A stretch of 64,000 bases of DNA from NCBI GenBank assembly GCA_010093705.1, contig MU006092.1:130623-194622 (forward strand). The letters are read 5' to 3'. Origin of the DNA: Patellaria atrata CBS 101060. Its lineage: Eukaryota > Ascomycota > Dothideomycetes > Patellariales > Patellariaceae. The position numbers and the translations under genes were made by a program. The notes under the pieces are model-generated. The model did no database searches and was not told the DNA's origin. It was given only the letters and a program-made list of their open reading frames with translations. This document shows positions 31,617 to 43,885 of this stretch, one piece after another. Position 1 is the stretch's first letter; the number at the start of each line of letters is the position of its first letter.

Positions 31617-34502
31617 GGTTGCGCGAGGCGCAACTATAGAAGTTGCGGAACGATGAGGGAAGAGAAAGCAATCAAACACAACGAAGCTCGATCACCCCTG
31701 AGCGCAGAACTCACAGCACTCGAAGTATGATCAGCGAGCGACTGCGTAAAGAAAGTCCGAGCAAAAGAAGGATACCATGGACCCTTCAGATGAATATATA
31801 AGAGGTGATTTTACCTGCTACAAGCTTATTTTTTAGTAGAACGATGGCGCGAAAAAACCACAAGTATGGGTTCCCGCCGTAAGTTACGAACTTGGGGGCT
31901 TGGGTAAAGTTCCAAGGGCGCCTCGACAACTTCGCCTATGAGCTGTCTAGTCAGCGTCCGGCAGTAGTATAACGCCACTTCATGGCCCTCAAACCTTCCA
32001 TTCATCGACGAGTCATGGAGGTGTGGGTGTTAATCAATTTGTTCGCCGCTCTTCCTATCAAATCCGATTCACCACCACCTCAAACTCACATAGAACCATA
32101 CCGTGTTCTCGGGGCAAGAAATCCCAACGCTGAGAACCACAGTTATTGTAAGATTGTATAAGAAAACACCGCAGGAATCTCTGTTTTGATAGCCGTGTTC
32201 TCGATCATGGTGGACGTGAGGATTCCGCAGAAAGAGATGCTGCATCCCACACATGTTGAAAAGCAAACATATTGGCACAGTCCACTGTCTTACAAATAAT
32301 GTTCGCAATCGGCGGGGCAACTCGCCAATCCGATATACGTTCTGGAAACCGCTGATCCATTCTTTGAGATTTGAGCATTTCGCAAGTCTTATCCGCTGAT
32401 TAGTCGCATTTGCCGCGTTACCGTCCGCTAAGATTAGGGAATGATATCTCTACCTTCGATTCTGCGCTCAGGTAACCGAATTCTTCAGGAACATGCGGAT
32501 AAGACATGAGCACAGAGCTTACTTGTTCGATTGATATCGCACTGACAGCATCACACCACGTGGTGGTCGTAAATAGACAGATGGTGGATATCTGGTCTGG
32601 AGGAGGATTATACTCCACCTCAATGCTGGTTACGTTTGTCTGAGTAGTGGATCAATTCCGAGTTAGCAATAGAAACGCTGTTGGACTTATCATTTCCTTC
32701 AAAGTACAAACTCAATGAAAGCACTGCAGTGATGTACTTTTTGAGAGACTCCCAGGGGCGATTAGCGTAGAGGAGAAACTTTGTCGAATTTCCCCTCACC
32801 ATGTGTCTTTTAACTTCTTTGAAGCCGAATATCGATACGGGAGGACCATAGCAACCACGATGATTACCTTATGATCAATGATTCGCGCGCACGCATGTTC
32901 TGTCGACGAAACGGGACGGATACGGCATGGGCGGGTCGTGCCTTTAGGCGTCCCCACAGAGTTCGTCTTAGAAATGGTGCTAAATCTTCTCCAGACTTCA
33001 GTATGGTAGTCAGTACCTTAACTAAGAAGGGCGGGCAGCTAACAGCTTTAGCACCATCCGTAGCTATCTCAGCTTCCGTTGACTTCCGGCGATTTTATTG
33101 ACTTGGGACTCTTGATTTGTGGCGAAGGATTTCTTTTTAAACGATTGGTATCGTCCTTGTTATCTTTCACCATGCCTCAATTTCCCCAAGACATATCGGC
33201 TCATCGGCTTCTCGCATTTGGTATTATCATGGCGCACCAACTAGAGCGAATGATAAGCACGAATACCGGTAAGGCCTTTCGGTTAGGTGGCGACGGATGT
33301 CATGAATGATTCGGAATTCCTTGTAATCGGCTTCCCGTCATCGTCACCGGCGTGGGACTGTGGCTCTCTATCGTCCCGCCTCTTTTATCCATTCGAACCT
33401 GTACCTGTCAAAAAGCAAATATTACTACTGTTTCGGAAAGCAAGGCTTGCTGCCTCAGAGTTTATTGACTCTTGTCCACACCAACAATGCCCAAGTCTAC
33501 AAAAGTACATTGTCTTCGAGGCTTAACATCCAGACGCAGGCACGAGAAAAAAGAATCCTGTGGAGAGTCCGAGTCGTTGCGTCTCAGCCGCATAATCTTG
33601 ATCCTCGAGATGGTTCCGGTATCATTGGCGAAGCATTCGAGAACTTCCTTGTCACGGGATGTTCCACTACAGAGTGGTCCTTGGTGTCTATCCTTTGTTC
33701 AGATCATCCAGTAGAAATGCGTGCGAAGTATAGATCACATGCCTTGACCTCTTATCGTCTCGAGCTATAACGGACTCTACTATAAGCTTTAACAAAGAAA
33801 AGAACGGTTCAAAATACGGGCACCCAAGGTAAACTAACCGTAACGATCACCATCCCTTAACTTTTCATAGTTTAGAGTTTTCTGTAAAGCGAAAGGTCAG
33901 TGCTGTACTTCCGTACCTTAGTCCTAGGGGGTTGAATGGTTAGAGTTCCGGCAGAGTTCCCCGTCCTATCAGTCTGAGGCAAGCTAAAGCCATGGTCTGC
34001 TCCTTGTACCCAACAGTCCCCATAAGGGCAAAGACGGGCTTCAAACAGGACCTGAGCTGCCCCTGACATCGTCTCAAGAGCGAATCTTCCCTTTGATATC
34101 GACTCTCCCTCCCCATCCTCGCCATCCTACCCGCGATGACGGGTCAGCTGGCGCACACTTCTGCATCTTCTTCCTCGATTTTCTTGCTTTATACCGGGCT
34201 CTCCCTTGTCCCCTCCCGAGGACGGGGCTGTTGAAAGTCACGATCATCGTCCTGGTGCCTGCGCTGCACACTCACGCCCCAATTTTTGAAACTTCCTTTT
34301 TGCATTGCATCTTTTCTTGTGCATCTCTCAGCTCAACGCTCTTTGGCTTGTTTAACATGCCATGCGTGCTCTTTTCACCGTCACCATCTGCTCTTCATCT
34401 TCTTACATATTCTCTCCTCCCTCCCTCGCTTGTATCACCAACGTCAGCTTCCCCACAGGCTCCTGATCCGAGGTCAAGCGAAAACTCGTGACCCACAACG
34501 AC
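31617..34502. other. Largest gene-poor gap (2.9 kb), divergent
   Basis: Lies between two divergent membrane-protein genes. Weak coding-like pieces occur, for example minus-strand 32418-32802 and plus-strand 33079-33776, but I could not join them with acceptable splice sites and recognise no domain. They may be relics of an unknown gene. From about 34100 to 34500 the sequence is pyrimidine-rich on the plus strand, most likely the long leader of the gene starting at 34503. Confidence 0.5.
31793..31802 (-). promoter_or_regulatory. Possible TATA box of the permease gene
   Basis: On the minus strand the sequence reads CTTATATATTC about 180 bp upstream of the permease start codon. Position and sequence fit a TATA element of a regulated fungal gene, but there is no experimental support. 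Confidence 0.35.
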
Positions 34503-35921
34503 ATGTCAGGTACAATCGCTCCAATCCAGGAACTGACGCCGGATAATCATGGACCCATCGTGAGCGTTGTAGCCTACATATTAGTCTTCACCTCTATCGT
34601 AGTCGCCATAACAAGGTTGTACATTACTGTCCGGCATAGACTAGACTTCGCATGGGACGATGCCGCCTATGTTACCGCATCTGTATGTTGTACTTGTACC
34701 TATACCTGTCCTATACATATCAGTACCCCCCCCCGGAAATATGATCTAACTTACATGCTTTAGGGCTTTGCGATCGCACAGAGTGTGGTATCAGAAAGAG
34801 CGGTCCATAATGGCCTGGGACGGCATATGGATACGCTCACGAGCGGCAAAATCAACACCTATTATAAACTCCTTTATACCGCCGGGCTCCTTGCCATCAT
34901 CGCGATGATATTCGCTAAATTATCCGTCATACTCCTCTTTCGAAGACTAGCACCCCAAGAAAGAACATGGCATTGCATCATCCTCTGCAGTTCCGTCGCT
35001 GTCTGGGGTATATTCTCGATCTTCGCCGTAGCATTCCAATGCAAAACCCCTCAACCTTGGGTTTTTACCAAGTCTAACTGCCCTACGTGGGGCAACCTTT
35101 ATTATCCTGTCATCGCCCTCAACATCGTCACCGACGCTATCCTCTCCATATTCATCCTACCCACCGTCTGGAAACTCAACATGGCCAAGAGCACCCGTCT
35201 CACCGTCATGGCTCTCTTCGGCGCCCGTGTCTCAGTCTGCGGTGTCGCTATCGGCCAACTCATCGTAACCGCCCAAACAATGCACCATCCCGATCAGACC
35301 CGGTACGCCGTCAAGCGTATCGCCCTCGACCTTATCGTAACCCACCTCTCCTCAATCACGTCTGCCATTCCCCGCATCCACGGCTTCCTCTCCGACCTCC
35401 AAACCGGCCGCATAGGTACCATGATCACCGAGCACGAATTCGAACTCACCCGCGGCCAAAAAGGATCCAAAAACTCTTCGAATCCTTCCCACAACAACTC
35501 CGGTCGTCGCCAGAGTTTTTCCCACCAGAACAGTGTCCGCCCCACCGCCACCCGCACAACCACGAACCTCACTTCTTCCGACAGCATGTCCCACTTACGG
35601 AGCGGGACCCGCTTCACCTCTCCCGCCGAACCCGCGCTGAAGTTGACGCCGGACACACAATCCGGGATAAGTAGCCGCATATACAGCGCTTCTGGCAAAC
35701 CCCGAGACGAATCGTTTAATTCCAACCCCCGCACTCCCAACGGTGCAGTAACCACACACTCGACGGACGAGATCGAAGACGACAGTAGCACCAGCAGCCT
35801 CAAGAAACACGGCGGCGTGGTGCAAAAGCGCGAATTCAGGATCGACGTCGAGTATCGTGATACCTGCTACGGGGACGAGAAGAGAAGCGACTGGGAGAGC
35901 AGTATGAGCGGTATCTCATAG
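34503..35921 (+). CDS. PTH11-like / SAT-family seven-helix membrane protein
   Basis: Two exons: 34503-34682 and 34764-35921, giving 445 residues. Seven hydrophobic segments fall within the first ~270 residues, with the family's landmark W-D-D after helix 2 (DFAWDDAAYV), LLYTAGLLAIIAMIFAKLSV, and CPTWGNLYYPVIALNIVTDA. This is the rhodopsin-like domain of fungal integral membrane proteins (Pfam Fungal_rhodopsin/SAT type, related to PTH11). The C-terminal ~170 residues are a Ser/Thr/Asn-rich cytosolic tail. No CFEM cysteine domain precedes the helices. Members are often described as orphan GPCR-like receptors, but signalling is unproven for most. The first ATG is chosen because an upstream in-frame extension has only GTG. 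Confidence 0.9.
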
Positions 35922-36716
35922 GAACTCGGCTCCCGGGGGCGGGTCGATTTAGTTGTTTCCATCTGTTAACTTAGCGAGCGTGCGAGTGACTGTTACCTTA
36001 CCTAGCAAATGTGAAATGTTTATAAAGTAGGAAAGGGCGTTTTTGTGAGCGTGCCTGCTGATTTGGTTTGAGCGCGCTTGGCGCAAGAATAGGTCTGATG
36101 CGCGGAGCATCGTGGACAAGGCGTTTACAGTATCTAGCTGAGGTTCTTGTGTATATTGTATCGTACGGTGATGATGAGTGGGGGATTGTAGATGTGAGAA
36201 TATATGAGGGTCGTGTACATAGGGAACACGCGGGTGTGGTATGTATACGTTGGGAGATATTGCGTTGCAAAGCAACGATCCTAGGGAGGGGTATCAAAAG
36301 CCATAAGGCATTTACAGTAGAAAATTAGAAACTCAACTATGAAGAAAGACGGGAATAACTGCTGAGAGAAGCTCTTTCTTGATGAAAGTGTTATTTTGTG
36401 ACATGATTGAATCAGATAACCTTTCGCCGCGAGGCAGGACCCTTAGTATGGCTCGGCCGATCCCCGTAAGACCTATTTCGCCCCATAGATGAACCCCATA
36501 TGGTGTTGACAATCCATATGCTTATGGAAGAAATCATAACGCCGGTTAAACACTTGCTGTGATGTAACAGCGAAAATTATGAACCGCTGTCCGAAATGAA
36601 ACACGGCTCGTCCGATCACATACCACCTGTAATTGTGTACTCTTATGATTGAGTTTTGATCGGACGCCCCATAATAGAACCGCTGAAGAAGTCGTGCATA
36701 GAGCTGACCCGGAGGT
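35922..36716. other. Convergent intergenic region
   Basis: 795 bp between the PTH11-like gene and the DUF7918 gene, tail to tail. It contains GTTACCTTACC at about 35992-36002 and otherwise featureless sequence. No gene is supported. Confidence 0.5.
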
Positions 36717-37894
36717 CTATTCGTCGTCGCTGCAGAGATCAATGATTTCAGTATTGCTTGCGCTCGTGCGAGGAGCCTTTCTGGGACGCTCTTCGAGCAC
36801 GGTGATCTCATCCTCCTCACCGTTTTGCTCTTGAGTCTCTTCTCGTTCACGTTTGATTCCTTCCATCTTCACTCGTCCAGCAACGGCATTAAGTTCCTAA
36901 AGTTATCATTAGTATGACATTTGCGACAGGTTTGCTGTTAAAACTCACCCTCTCACGGCGTAAGAGCTCTCTCAATTCCTCAGGATTTAGCTCTTCAATA
37001 GGTCGATCTTCTAGGGCAACAGGGGTGGGACTTCGAGGTACAATACACAGGGATCTCAGAGCCTCTTTTACATGAGTTAGCACCGAACTCTGCCATCAGG
37101 ATATACACTTACGTAGTGACCGGTATTTGAAGTTGAACGCAGCAAAAGGTGAGTCCTTATCTATGTAATCCATGTTGAATGAAGTTCCAGGTTCGGCAGG
37201 TACTCCAGGCCCGAGTCTGTCAAATAAATTAAGATAAGGGAGCTGTGATATGATGGGACGAATTCGATTACCCAGCTTTGTGCGAAAGAGCTCGGCCTTT
37301 CAGCGCTTTTTCTGGGATGGTTCCAACATCCTTCAAAGAGAACTGTCTAGCGCTTGAACCCTTGGGCTCTCCCAGACGACCGCGCCAAACCTCTACGCTT
37401 ATTTGTCCTAGATTGTCAATCGTTTTCTTCTTCTCTCCAGACAAATGGCGAACATCACCGTCTCCTTTTTTTTTTTTTTGGCAGTCAGTCTAGTAACTTT
37501 TCAAAGTTAACGGGGAACTCTAACAATCCGTACCTATAGCAACATCCGAGAAACAAAACTTCTTAAAGACACATTGAGATCCCTCATGAACCGTGACACC
37601 GTTGAGCAAGGTAGAATTACCGTTCGCATTCTTGTATTCCGCCGCTTTAAAGAATGTCGATTTGACGGACTGACCGTCCATCCGTATATTGACTATGACA
37701 GCATACTTTTTGCTGATTTGAAGTTTGTTGGTCATGTTAACTTTCACAGCGAAATATGCGCCGGATTTCGCTTCGATGTATTTTGTGACGGACTTTCGTG
37801 CCCGCACAGCTTCCTCATCATCATATTCCTCGACGACATCATTGTCGACAACGACACTGATCTCGAGGCCAGGTATTCCCTTGATTACTGCCAT
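36717..37894 (-). CDS. DUF7918 domain protein with SIM-like C-terminus
   Basis: Five minus-strand exons: 37894-37534, 37464-37272, 37216-37113, 37064-36949, 36896-36717, giving 317 residues. The N-terminal ~200 residues match the fungal DUF7918 pattern: MAVIKGIPGLEISVVVD, KYIEAKSGAYFAVKV, a beta-rich core, and a segment with GQISVEVWRGRLGE. The C-terminal third is charged and helical (NPEELRELLRRER, KREREETQEQ) and ends EITVLEERP followed by NTEIIDLCSDDE. The IIDL core flanked by acidic residues looks like a SUMO-interacting motif (my inference). The biochemical function of DUF7918 is not known to me. The first intron ends in a poly-A run directly before the acceptor G, which is odd; the frame is nevertheless restored exactly at all four junctions. 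Confidence 0.85.
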
Positions 37895-38719
37895 GTTATT
37901 GTCCTGATTTTAATAGTCGTAACTGTGAAGGGCAAAATTTTGCAAGGAATAGGAAGGAAATTCAAATATCACTCAATGACTGGTGCAGACATTAAGTCTT
38001 AATCAAAAAGCGAAAGGGTTTGAAGGAACACTGACTGAAGTCCTGCGATGAGGAATTGACCGAACAAAGTGAACAAACGAACTAAGGGAACTGTTTAGAG
38101 TAAGCTACCTTGCACTGCCACTATGTTTGAAAGAGAGAAGTTGAAGAACGTGAAGCAAGGCTGCCTTAGAAGCTTTAGAGATTAAGGCTGCGTTTGAGGT
38201 CGAGAATAAACCGTGACGTTAGCGCATCTCACCCGTCGCGCTAGCCGCGCAATCACGTGTAAACGACAACGACGTCTTCGAAATGCAGATATCATTTTAT
38301 CACTAACATCTAGCATAATACGATAATTGAGCCAGATGGAAATTTATTTCATTCACGTACATAGACTACTGAAAACTGAATTCACAACCAGCAACCAGAT
38401 TCACCATTACAAAAAGTCACTCCAAAGCTCCTTCAAAGGGTTCTTCATCGGAATAAGACTGGAAGTAGTCAGATATGCAGAGAGTATTGGATTATGGTCA
38501 GAATCGAAACAACTATAGGGGTAGTCCTCCCAACGATACGCCAGAAGATGCAGCTCTCTATCGAGAAAAGCCGGAAGCTACCAGAGTCGTTACGCTTGAG
38601 ATACAGAAAACAAAGAGGGAATATAATGAAATTCGTGAAGGGGTATGTTTATCTGCGCCACACATAAAATCAACAGCCTATTGACCGGCACACGAATCGT
38701 ATCTTAGCCATCTTAGTAT
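37895..38719. other. Intergenic, promoter of DUF7918 gene and 3' side of STS1
   Basis: 825 bp. The part next to 37895 should contain the DUF7918 promoter on the minus strand. Short plus-strand frames at 38327-38684 lack domain or codon evidence. A CACGTG E-box-like sequence is not evident, though TCACGTGTAAACG occurs near 38253. Confidence 0.45.
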
Positions 38720-39739
38720 TTACCACGGGCCAACACGCACGCCTTGACCGTAAGTCCCATTGAGGAGCTGTTGTCGGACAGTTGCTATGTCGGCGGGGAC
38801 ATTTGAACCTCCTTGTGGATGTTGAGAACCTGACCCTGTACCCATAAAACCTATAGTGGTTCTTAATGCATCCACTGCTACTTGCATCTTCCCACCAGAT
38901 AACTCGTTGTGTTTCGCTAGTTTCTGATCCCATCCTCCATATTGCAATTGAATACCCCCACCACGCTTTGTTGCTTCCTGAATTACCAAAGCCCATGCTT
39001 TAGCCATCTCCTCATACGCATCTTGTTTATGGCGGTTGTTTTGATAGGAGTCCCAGTCTTGTAGCCGGTGGATAACGTCTGTGGCTCCATCAAGATAATT
39101 AAGGGATGTAGCTGGTTGTGCTTCGTGAGGCGGGAGGAAATGAGGTGTATAGTCTTTGAGAGCATCCAAGAGATTCATCAAAGACTGTCGGACTCGATTG
39201 TAAGAGTAGTCTGAAGAAGGACGACCGCCGAACGGAAAGGATGATCGGACCGTAGATTCATAGTTATTGAGAACGCTTAAAGCCGACGCAACACTAGGTC
39301 TCGGTGCTGTTGTAACAACTTCTTGGCCGATCTGAGGATGCCTGTCGCAGATAGACTGGAGAAGGGACCGCATGTCATCCGCTCCTAATGTCTCCAAAAG
39401 CCGAGCTAACGGCAGCGGTCGTCCTGTGAGGTTTGTTCGCGGTCGTTTGGTGATACGATGTGATCCAGACTGTGGTAGTATCCTCGACGCTAAAGAGGGA
39501 GAGCTTGAAGGAGATGCGGAGGTCATCCTCTCGTCTCGATCTGCGGTGTCGTCGTCTGCTTTTCGTTTCCGCCCTGCCATATTGTTACTGTTGGAAGAAT
39601 CTGCTCGAGAGTCATTGTTAGCCAAATTTCGTCGTTGAAATGCCGATGCGAAGTGCTCACTCAGGCGGGGAGGCGAGAGGCGGTTATTTGGGAGAAGATG
39701 CGGCGCTAGGAACGGTTGACTGGCAAGAATACTATTCAT
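38720..39739 (-). CDS. STS1: Nuclear proteasome tether Sts1/Cut8
   Basis: Single exon, 339 residues. The basic N-terminal part carries an NLS-like KRKADDD segment. The conserved core starts at [25 protein letters not shown], the Sts1/Cut8 family signature. It continues as a helical bundle with [26 protein letters not shown] and [15 protein letters not shown]. The C-terminal ~60 residues are Gly/Gln-rich and end [10 protein letters not shown]. Cut8 in fission yeast anchors 26S proteasomes at the nuclear envelope, and Sts1 in budding yeast drives proteasome import. The function here follows from the family. In this minus-strand run it lies between MTR4 (upstream) and the DUF7918 gene (downstream). 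Confidence 0.93.
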   Translation of the reverse strand: MNSILASQPFLAPHLLPNNRLSPPRLSEHFASAFQRRNLANNDSRADSSNSNNMAGRKRKADDDTADRDERMTSASPSSSPSLASRILPQSGSHRITKRPRTNLTGRPLPLARLLETLGADDMRSLLQSICDRHPQIGQEVVTTAPRPSVASALSVLNNYESTVRSSFPFGGRPSSDYSYNRVRQSLMNLLDALKDYTPHFLPPHEAQPATSLNYLDGATDVIHRLQDWDSYQNNRHKQDAYEEMAKAWALVIQEATKRGGGIQLQYGGWDQKLAKHNELSGGKMQVAVDALRTTIGFMGTGSGSQHPQGGSNVPADIATVRQQLLNGTYGQGVRVGPW

Positions 39740-40283
39740 GATCGTGCTTTGGTTGAGTAGTTAGAAGTTTGCGAGTTTACTTTGAAAAAGATCAAAGAAA
39801 AGACCTTGAGAATGATGGAGTGGAGGGATGTGTTGGTGATGAAAGAGGAGATTGTTCGGAGTTGGGGTCTCTTCTCTCTGTCTGTTTGGTGCCCTTCTAA
39901 GTCAATTCTGGCGGTGTTACGTGCACCAATCAACTGCACGCTTCACCCAGTTGATTAACCTCACAGTCACAGACCTCGACCACCAAGAGTCTAAGTACTC
40001 ATCTACACATAATAGGGAAATAATAGGTACAATTTTATACATTAAATCTGTTTGGTGAAGATCTAGTATCCTACAAGTACGACTAGGTGGTTGTAACGCC
40101 TTTTCAGTAGGTAAAAGCAGTAACTTGAAAGAAAGACGCCGCATGCATTCTCATTTGAGAGCTCCTGTTGACGGGACCCAGCGCATGTCTCTGGATACTA
40201 TACCCTGTTGATCCGATACTCTGCATGAATGTAGATGGACAATCCGATTATACCATCAACAACGCTGTCCGTTAACCCGTGAC
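39740..40283. other. Intergenic MTR4 3' side / STS1 promoter
   Basis: 544 bp between two minus-strand genes. The part next to 39740 is the STS1 leader and promoter. No additional gene or repeat was seen. Confidence 0.5.
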
Positions 40284-43200
40284 TTACAGGTACAAGGACT
40301 GCGCAGCAACCAAATCCCTCCTTACCTTGTTCAAGGTCTCTTCAAACTTCTGGACCAAGATCTCGTTACCCATGGCTTTAGCTCCTTGGGCCATCTGTCT
40401 GATCAACTCTTCCAGTCGTCTGAATATCCGAATCAAGTTACCTTCGTAAACATCTGTCATTTTACTGTGCGAGATGTCAATGTTAGGCTGCAAGATTTAC
40501 TCAAAGTAAACTTACCATATTTCGGCAAACGACGCCCCCTTGGTCCAAGCATAAACAACTTCCATCAGTTCAAACTTGAAACTTGCAAGGTAATCGTCTT
40601 CATTCAAGGCGAGTTTACATTCTCGGGAGATTTTCGCTACTACGCGGACCTGAGCCTGGATCTCTCTGTATGCTTTGGAAAGCTCCTCTTTCAGCAATGG
40701 ATAGTCGTGACTCTTTTCCTCGAATACGAAGACGCTTAAGCAGGCAGCACATTGCTCAGGTGATAGTTCGTTGAAGAAACCGTTGAACAAAAGTTCGCTT
40801 AGAACGAGCTCATCGCCGGAGCTAATCTCGCACGCAACACGAGCTTTAATTTTGACAACTTCTGCCTCGTCAATGAAGTCTAGCCGCCGTAGTACGCGTT
40901 TACGACACTTCAGCTCATCCAGTTGCATGACCGACAGCGCTTGGTTAATCTCCTTCTTTACCTCTTTAATCTTATTACTCAAATCAACCTTTCTAGCATA
41001 CTGGTCGTAGAGCGCCGGCAACCTGGGTGAGTTGTGGAGAGGGTTTGAAAGAAGTTTTGATTCCAGGACTTCAATCTTCCGCAGCAATTTTTTGAAAGAA
41101 TCATCAGTGATGTGCATGTTCTCGATCGGATCAAGCACAGCAATGCCATCAGGAAATCGTTTCTTAACTTCCTCAAGGTTTTTGCGGACCTTGTTCCGCT
41201 CATCTGCTGACTTGAGGTCCGCAGGTAGGAAAAGTCTCAGATGGCCGATTGAGTCAATACATGAGAGGAACACTGGTACAACCTCCATTTTGCCCTTCTC
41301 CCCATTTTCGCAGGGTCGAACTCCTTCAGGAAGGCCTTCAAAAGACTTCGGAGAAAAGGTAGTATCGCTCGCAACTTGCAACAGCACATCGATGACATAT
41401 GATTCTTGTGGTTTCATTTCTGATGCGGTTTGTCCCTTAGCCGGTTTACGAAGCGTGAAGGTCACCACCGCACCCCACCCAAAGTCGTGCTCTTTAAACT
41501 TGACTTTAACTAAACGCCCAGATTGCATAAATTGTATGCAATAGTTAGGGTGGGTAATGACGTCTTTCATGTCTTTCGTGTAAGTGTCCAGCTGGTGACG
41601 GAGGTCGTAATATTCCTTAACAGTAGCCTCATCGGGAATCTCAATATCGGCTCTCTCATCTTCCAGTTCTCTTTGGCGTTTCTCGAGGCCAGATACGCTT
41701 GCTGTATTTTGGAACTGGTAGAAGCACCGCTCCAGCATGAACTCGGGCGATATTCCCTCTACGCGTATAAGGTTCAGAACCATATTGTAGCCAAGATGGA
41801 AGGCCGAGTTGAGGTTGTCCTGCTGCCCACGGACTATGTCCTTCGCAACAGTAGGGTCCATCTGTTCGTCGACCATCATGATCACAATACCGCGGTCATC
41901 GAGGCCTCTTCGTCCTGCACGACCAGACATCTGGATGAACTCTGACGCTGAGAGCCACCGTTGAGATATACCATCGAATTTCCTCACACTTGTAAATACT
42001 ACCGTCTTTGCAGGCATATTGAGACCTATTGAAAAGGTTTCTGTAGCAAAAAGAACCTTGATCAAACCTTCTTGGAACAGAATTTCTATAGTCTCTTTCA
42101 GAATTGGTAGAAGGCCGGAGTGATGGACACCAATACCCCTCCTTAAAAGCGGTAGGATATGCTGGATTTGTGGTAGAGACCGATCTTCCTCGGAAAGAGA
42201 TTCCACCGCGCTCTCGAAAACTTTTCCCACCATAGCCTTTTCTGACTCGTCGTTGAAAGCCATCTGGCTCATCTTTAGGGCATAATCCTCACACTCCCGC
42301 TTACTGAAGCTGAAAACGATAACGGGGTTATAGTGCTTAATCATAATCATTTTGATGATTTTGTAGATATCGCTTGGAGGATCTCTATTACCCCCCCTGT
42401 TCGGCTTCTTGTCTTTTCCTTTCCCCTTCCTCTTAGCCATGGCATCTGCTGGGTCATCACCTTGTTTCTCTTTTATAACTGCCATAGATTTTTGGAAGTT
42501 CTCTTCCCGAAAATTGCCCTTCTCGTCTACTATGAGATGAATGCCATCCGCCCCTGCTGGGAAGAAATAGTGCTGCAGAGGAGTGGGCCTGAAATCTGTG
42601 TAAACTACATGGCATGGCTGATTGTGAGTCTTCGTAATCCACTCCGCAAATTGCATAGCGTTTGGTATCGTTGCGGAGAGGAAGACATAGCGCACTTTAT
42701 CGGGAAGTAATATGATAGTCTCTTCCCAAACGACACCACGAACTATTCGCGTGAGCAAAAGTTTGGGAAGTACGAGGGGTTTAACTTACTCTTGTCTCGC
42801 AAATAGTGTACTTCATCAAAGACCACCCATGCCACTTCGCGCATTATCTCAGAGCCTCTGTATAACATAGACCGTAAGATCTCTGTTGTCATTACCAAGC
42901 AGGTCGCGGTGGGGTTGATGGTTACATCTCCAGTCATCAAGCCTACATCGCCAAACTCTGCAGTGAACTCTCTATATTTCTGGTTACTCAAGGCCTTGAT
43001 CGGACTTGTGTATATGACTCTCTGGTTGTTCTTCAAACATTGTGCGATAGCATACTCGGCAACGACGGTCTTGCCTGCACTAGTATGTGCGGATACTAGT
43101 ACGCTCTCATTTCGCTCGATCGATGCAACTGAGACTTCCTGGAAGGGATCTAACTTGAACGGCCATGTTCGGGCTGGGTGTTCTGGCGGCTTGTGCGCCG

Positions 43201-43606
43201 AAATTGGCACGTATTCGTAGTCTGGAGGTAACGCGACCTGATGGCGAACTTGATGGGAGAGTATCATCGTGGAGCCATCTTTCTGTGGCTGCAAACCTGC
43301 GGATTGCGCAACTTCACGCGATTGTTCGGTCTCGAAGGTGTCTGTGACCACAGGGTCTGCTTCAACATCTCGTCGTTGTCTCTTTGAACCATGTCCTTCT
43401 GCACCATTGTGTTGCACCGAGATATCATCGCCCGCCATGAGCACATCACTCTGGGATTTATCTCCAACCTCAACGTCATCCCCAGATTTCACATCACCAT
43501 TTGCCTGTCTCTTCTTGCTCTTTTTGGGAGGTTTTGAGGCTTTTGACGATCCTTGCTCATTAGGAGCCTTAGAGTTATCTTCAAAAACGTCGAATAGCTC
43601 GTCCAT
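40284..43606 (-). CDS. MTR4: Exosome-cofactor RNA helicase Mtr4 (Dob1)
   Basis: Three minus-strand exons: 43606-42790, 42742-40516, 40464-40284, giving 1074 residues, the family's usual length. The acidic/basic disordered N-terminus begins [10 protein letters not shown]. The Ski2-like helicase core shows the Walker A AHTSAGKT (residues 173-180), the DEVH box (264-267), motif III SATIPN and motif [12 protein letters not shown]. Then come the arch/KOW insertion (with FGWGAVVTF), the helical bundle and the DSHCT C-terminus, ending [24 protein letters not shown]. Mtr4 is the 3'-5' RNA helicase of TRAMP and the nuclear exosome, used in rRNA processing and RNA surveillance. The introns are 47 and 51 bp. 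MTR4 faces COX8 across a short shared promoter. Confidence 0.97.
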
Positions 43607-43885
43607 GGTGGAAATAATTGCTGCCAGGCGTGGAGTAGAATTGTTGGCTCAAGTTTGTATCGATGATTCGATCGACTCTTAGGAAAAATGTTCCAACGAT
43701 CGAAAAGGTGATGCCAAGAACGGAAACCTCCGCGGCTCTGAGCTCGTCCGCAATGCTTCCTTTCACATCACCTCATCCCAATTGAACACCCAACTGATCT
43801 TCTCTCCGACAAAAATTGAGTAAACAAAGTCATTCAATGTAATATTCTTAACCATAACGCATGATTTCATTGCTAACAGCTATAG
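43607..43885. promoter_or_regulatory. Bidirectional promoter MTR4 / COX8
   Basis: 279 bp separate the divergent start codons of an essential RNA helicase gene and a respiratory-chain subunit gene. The sequence has no clear TATA box. A shared nucleosome-free region is likely (inference from spacing). Confidence 0.6.

Noticed and set aside
34093-34491. Plus-strand 132-codon frame upstream of the PTH11-like gene
   Set aside because: Composition is that of a pyrimidine-rich 5' leader; no ATG context or domain support.
27370-35921. Secondary-metabolite gene cluster (P450, permease, membrane receptor)
   Set aside because: No polyketide synthase, peptide synthetase, terpene synthase or other core enzyme is present, and large gaps separate the genes.
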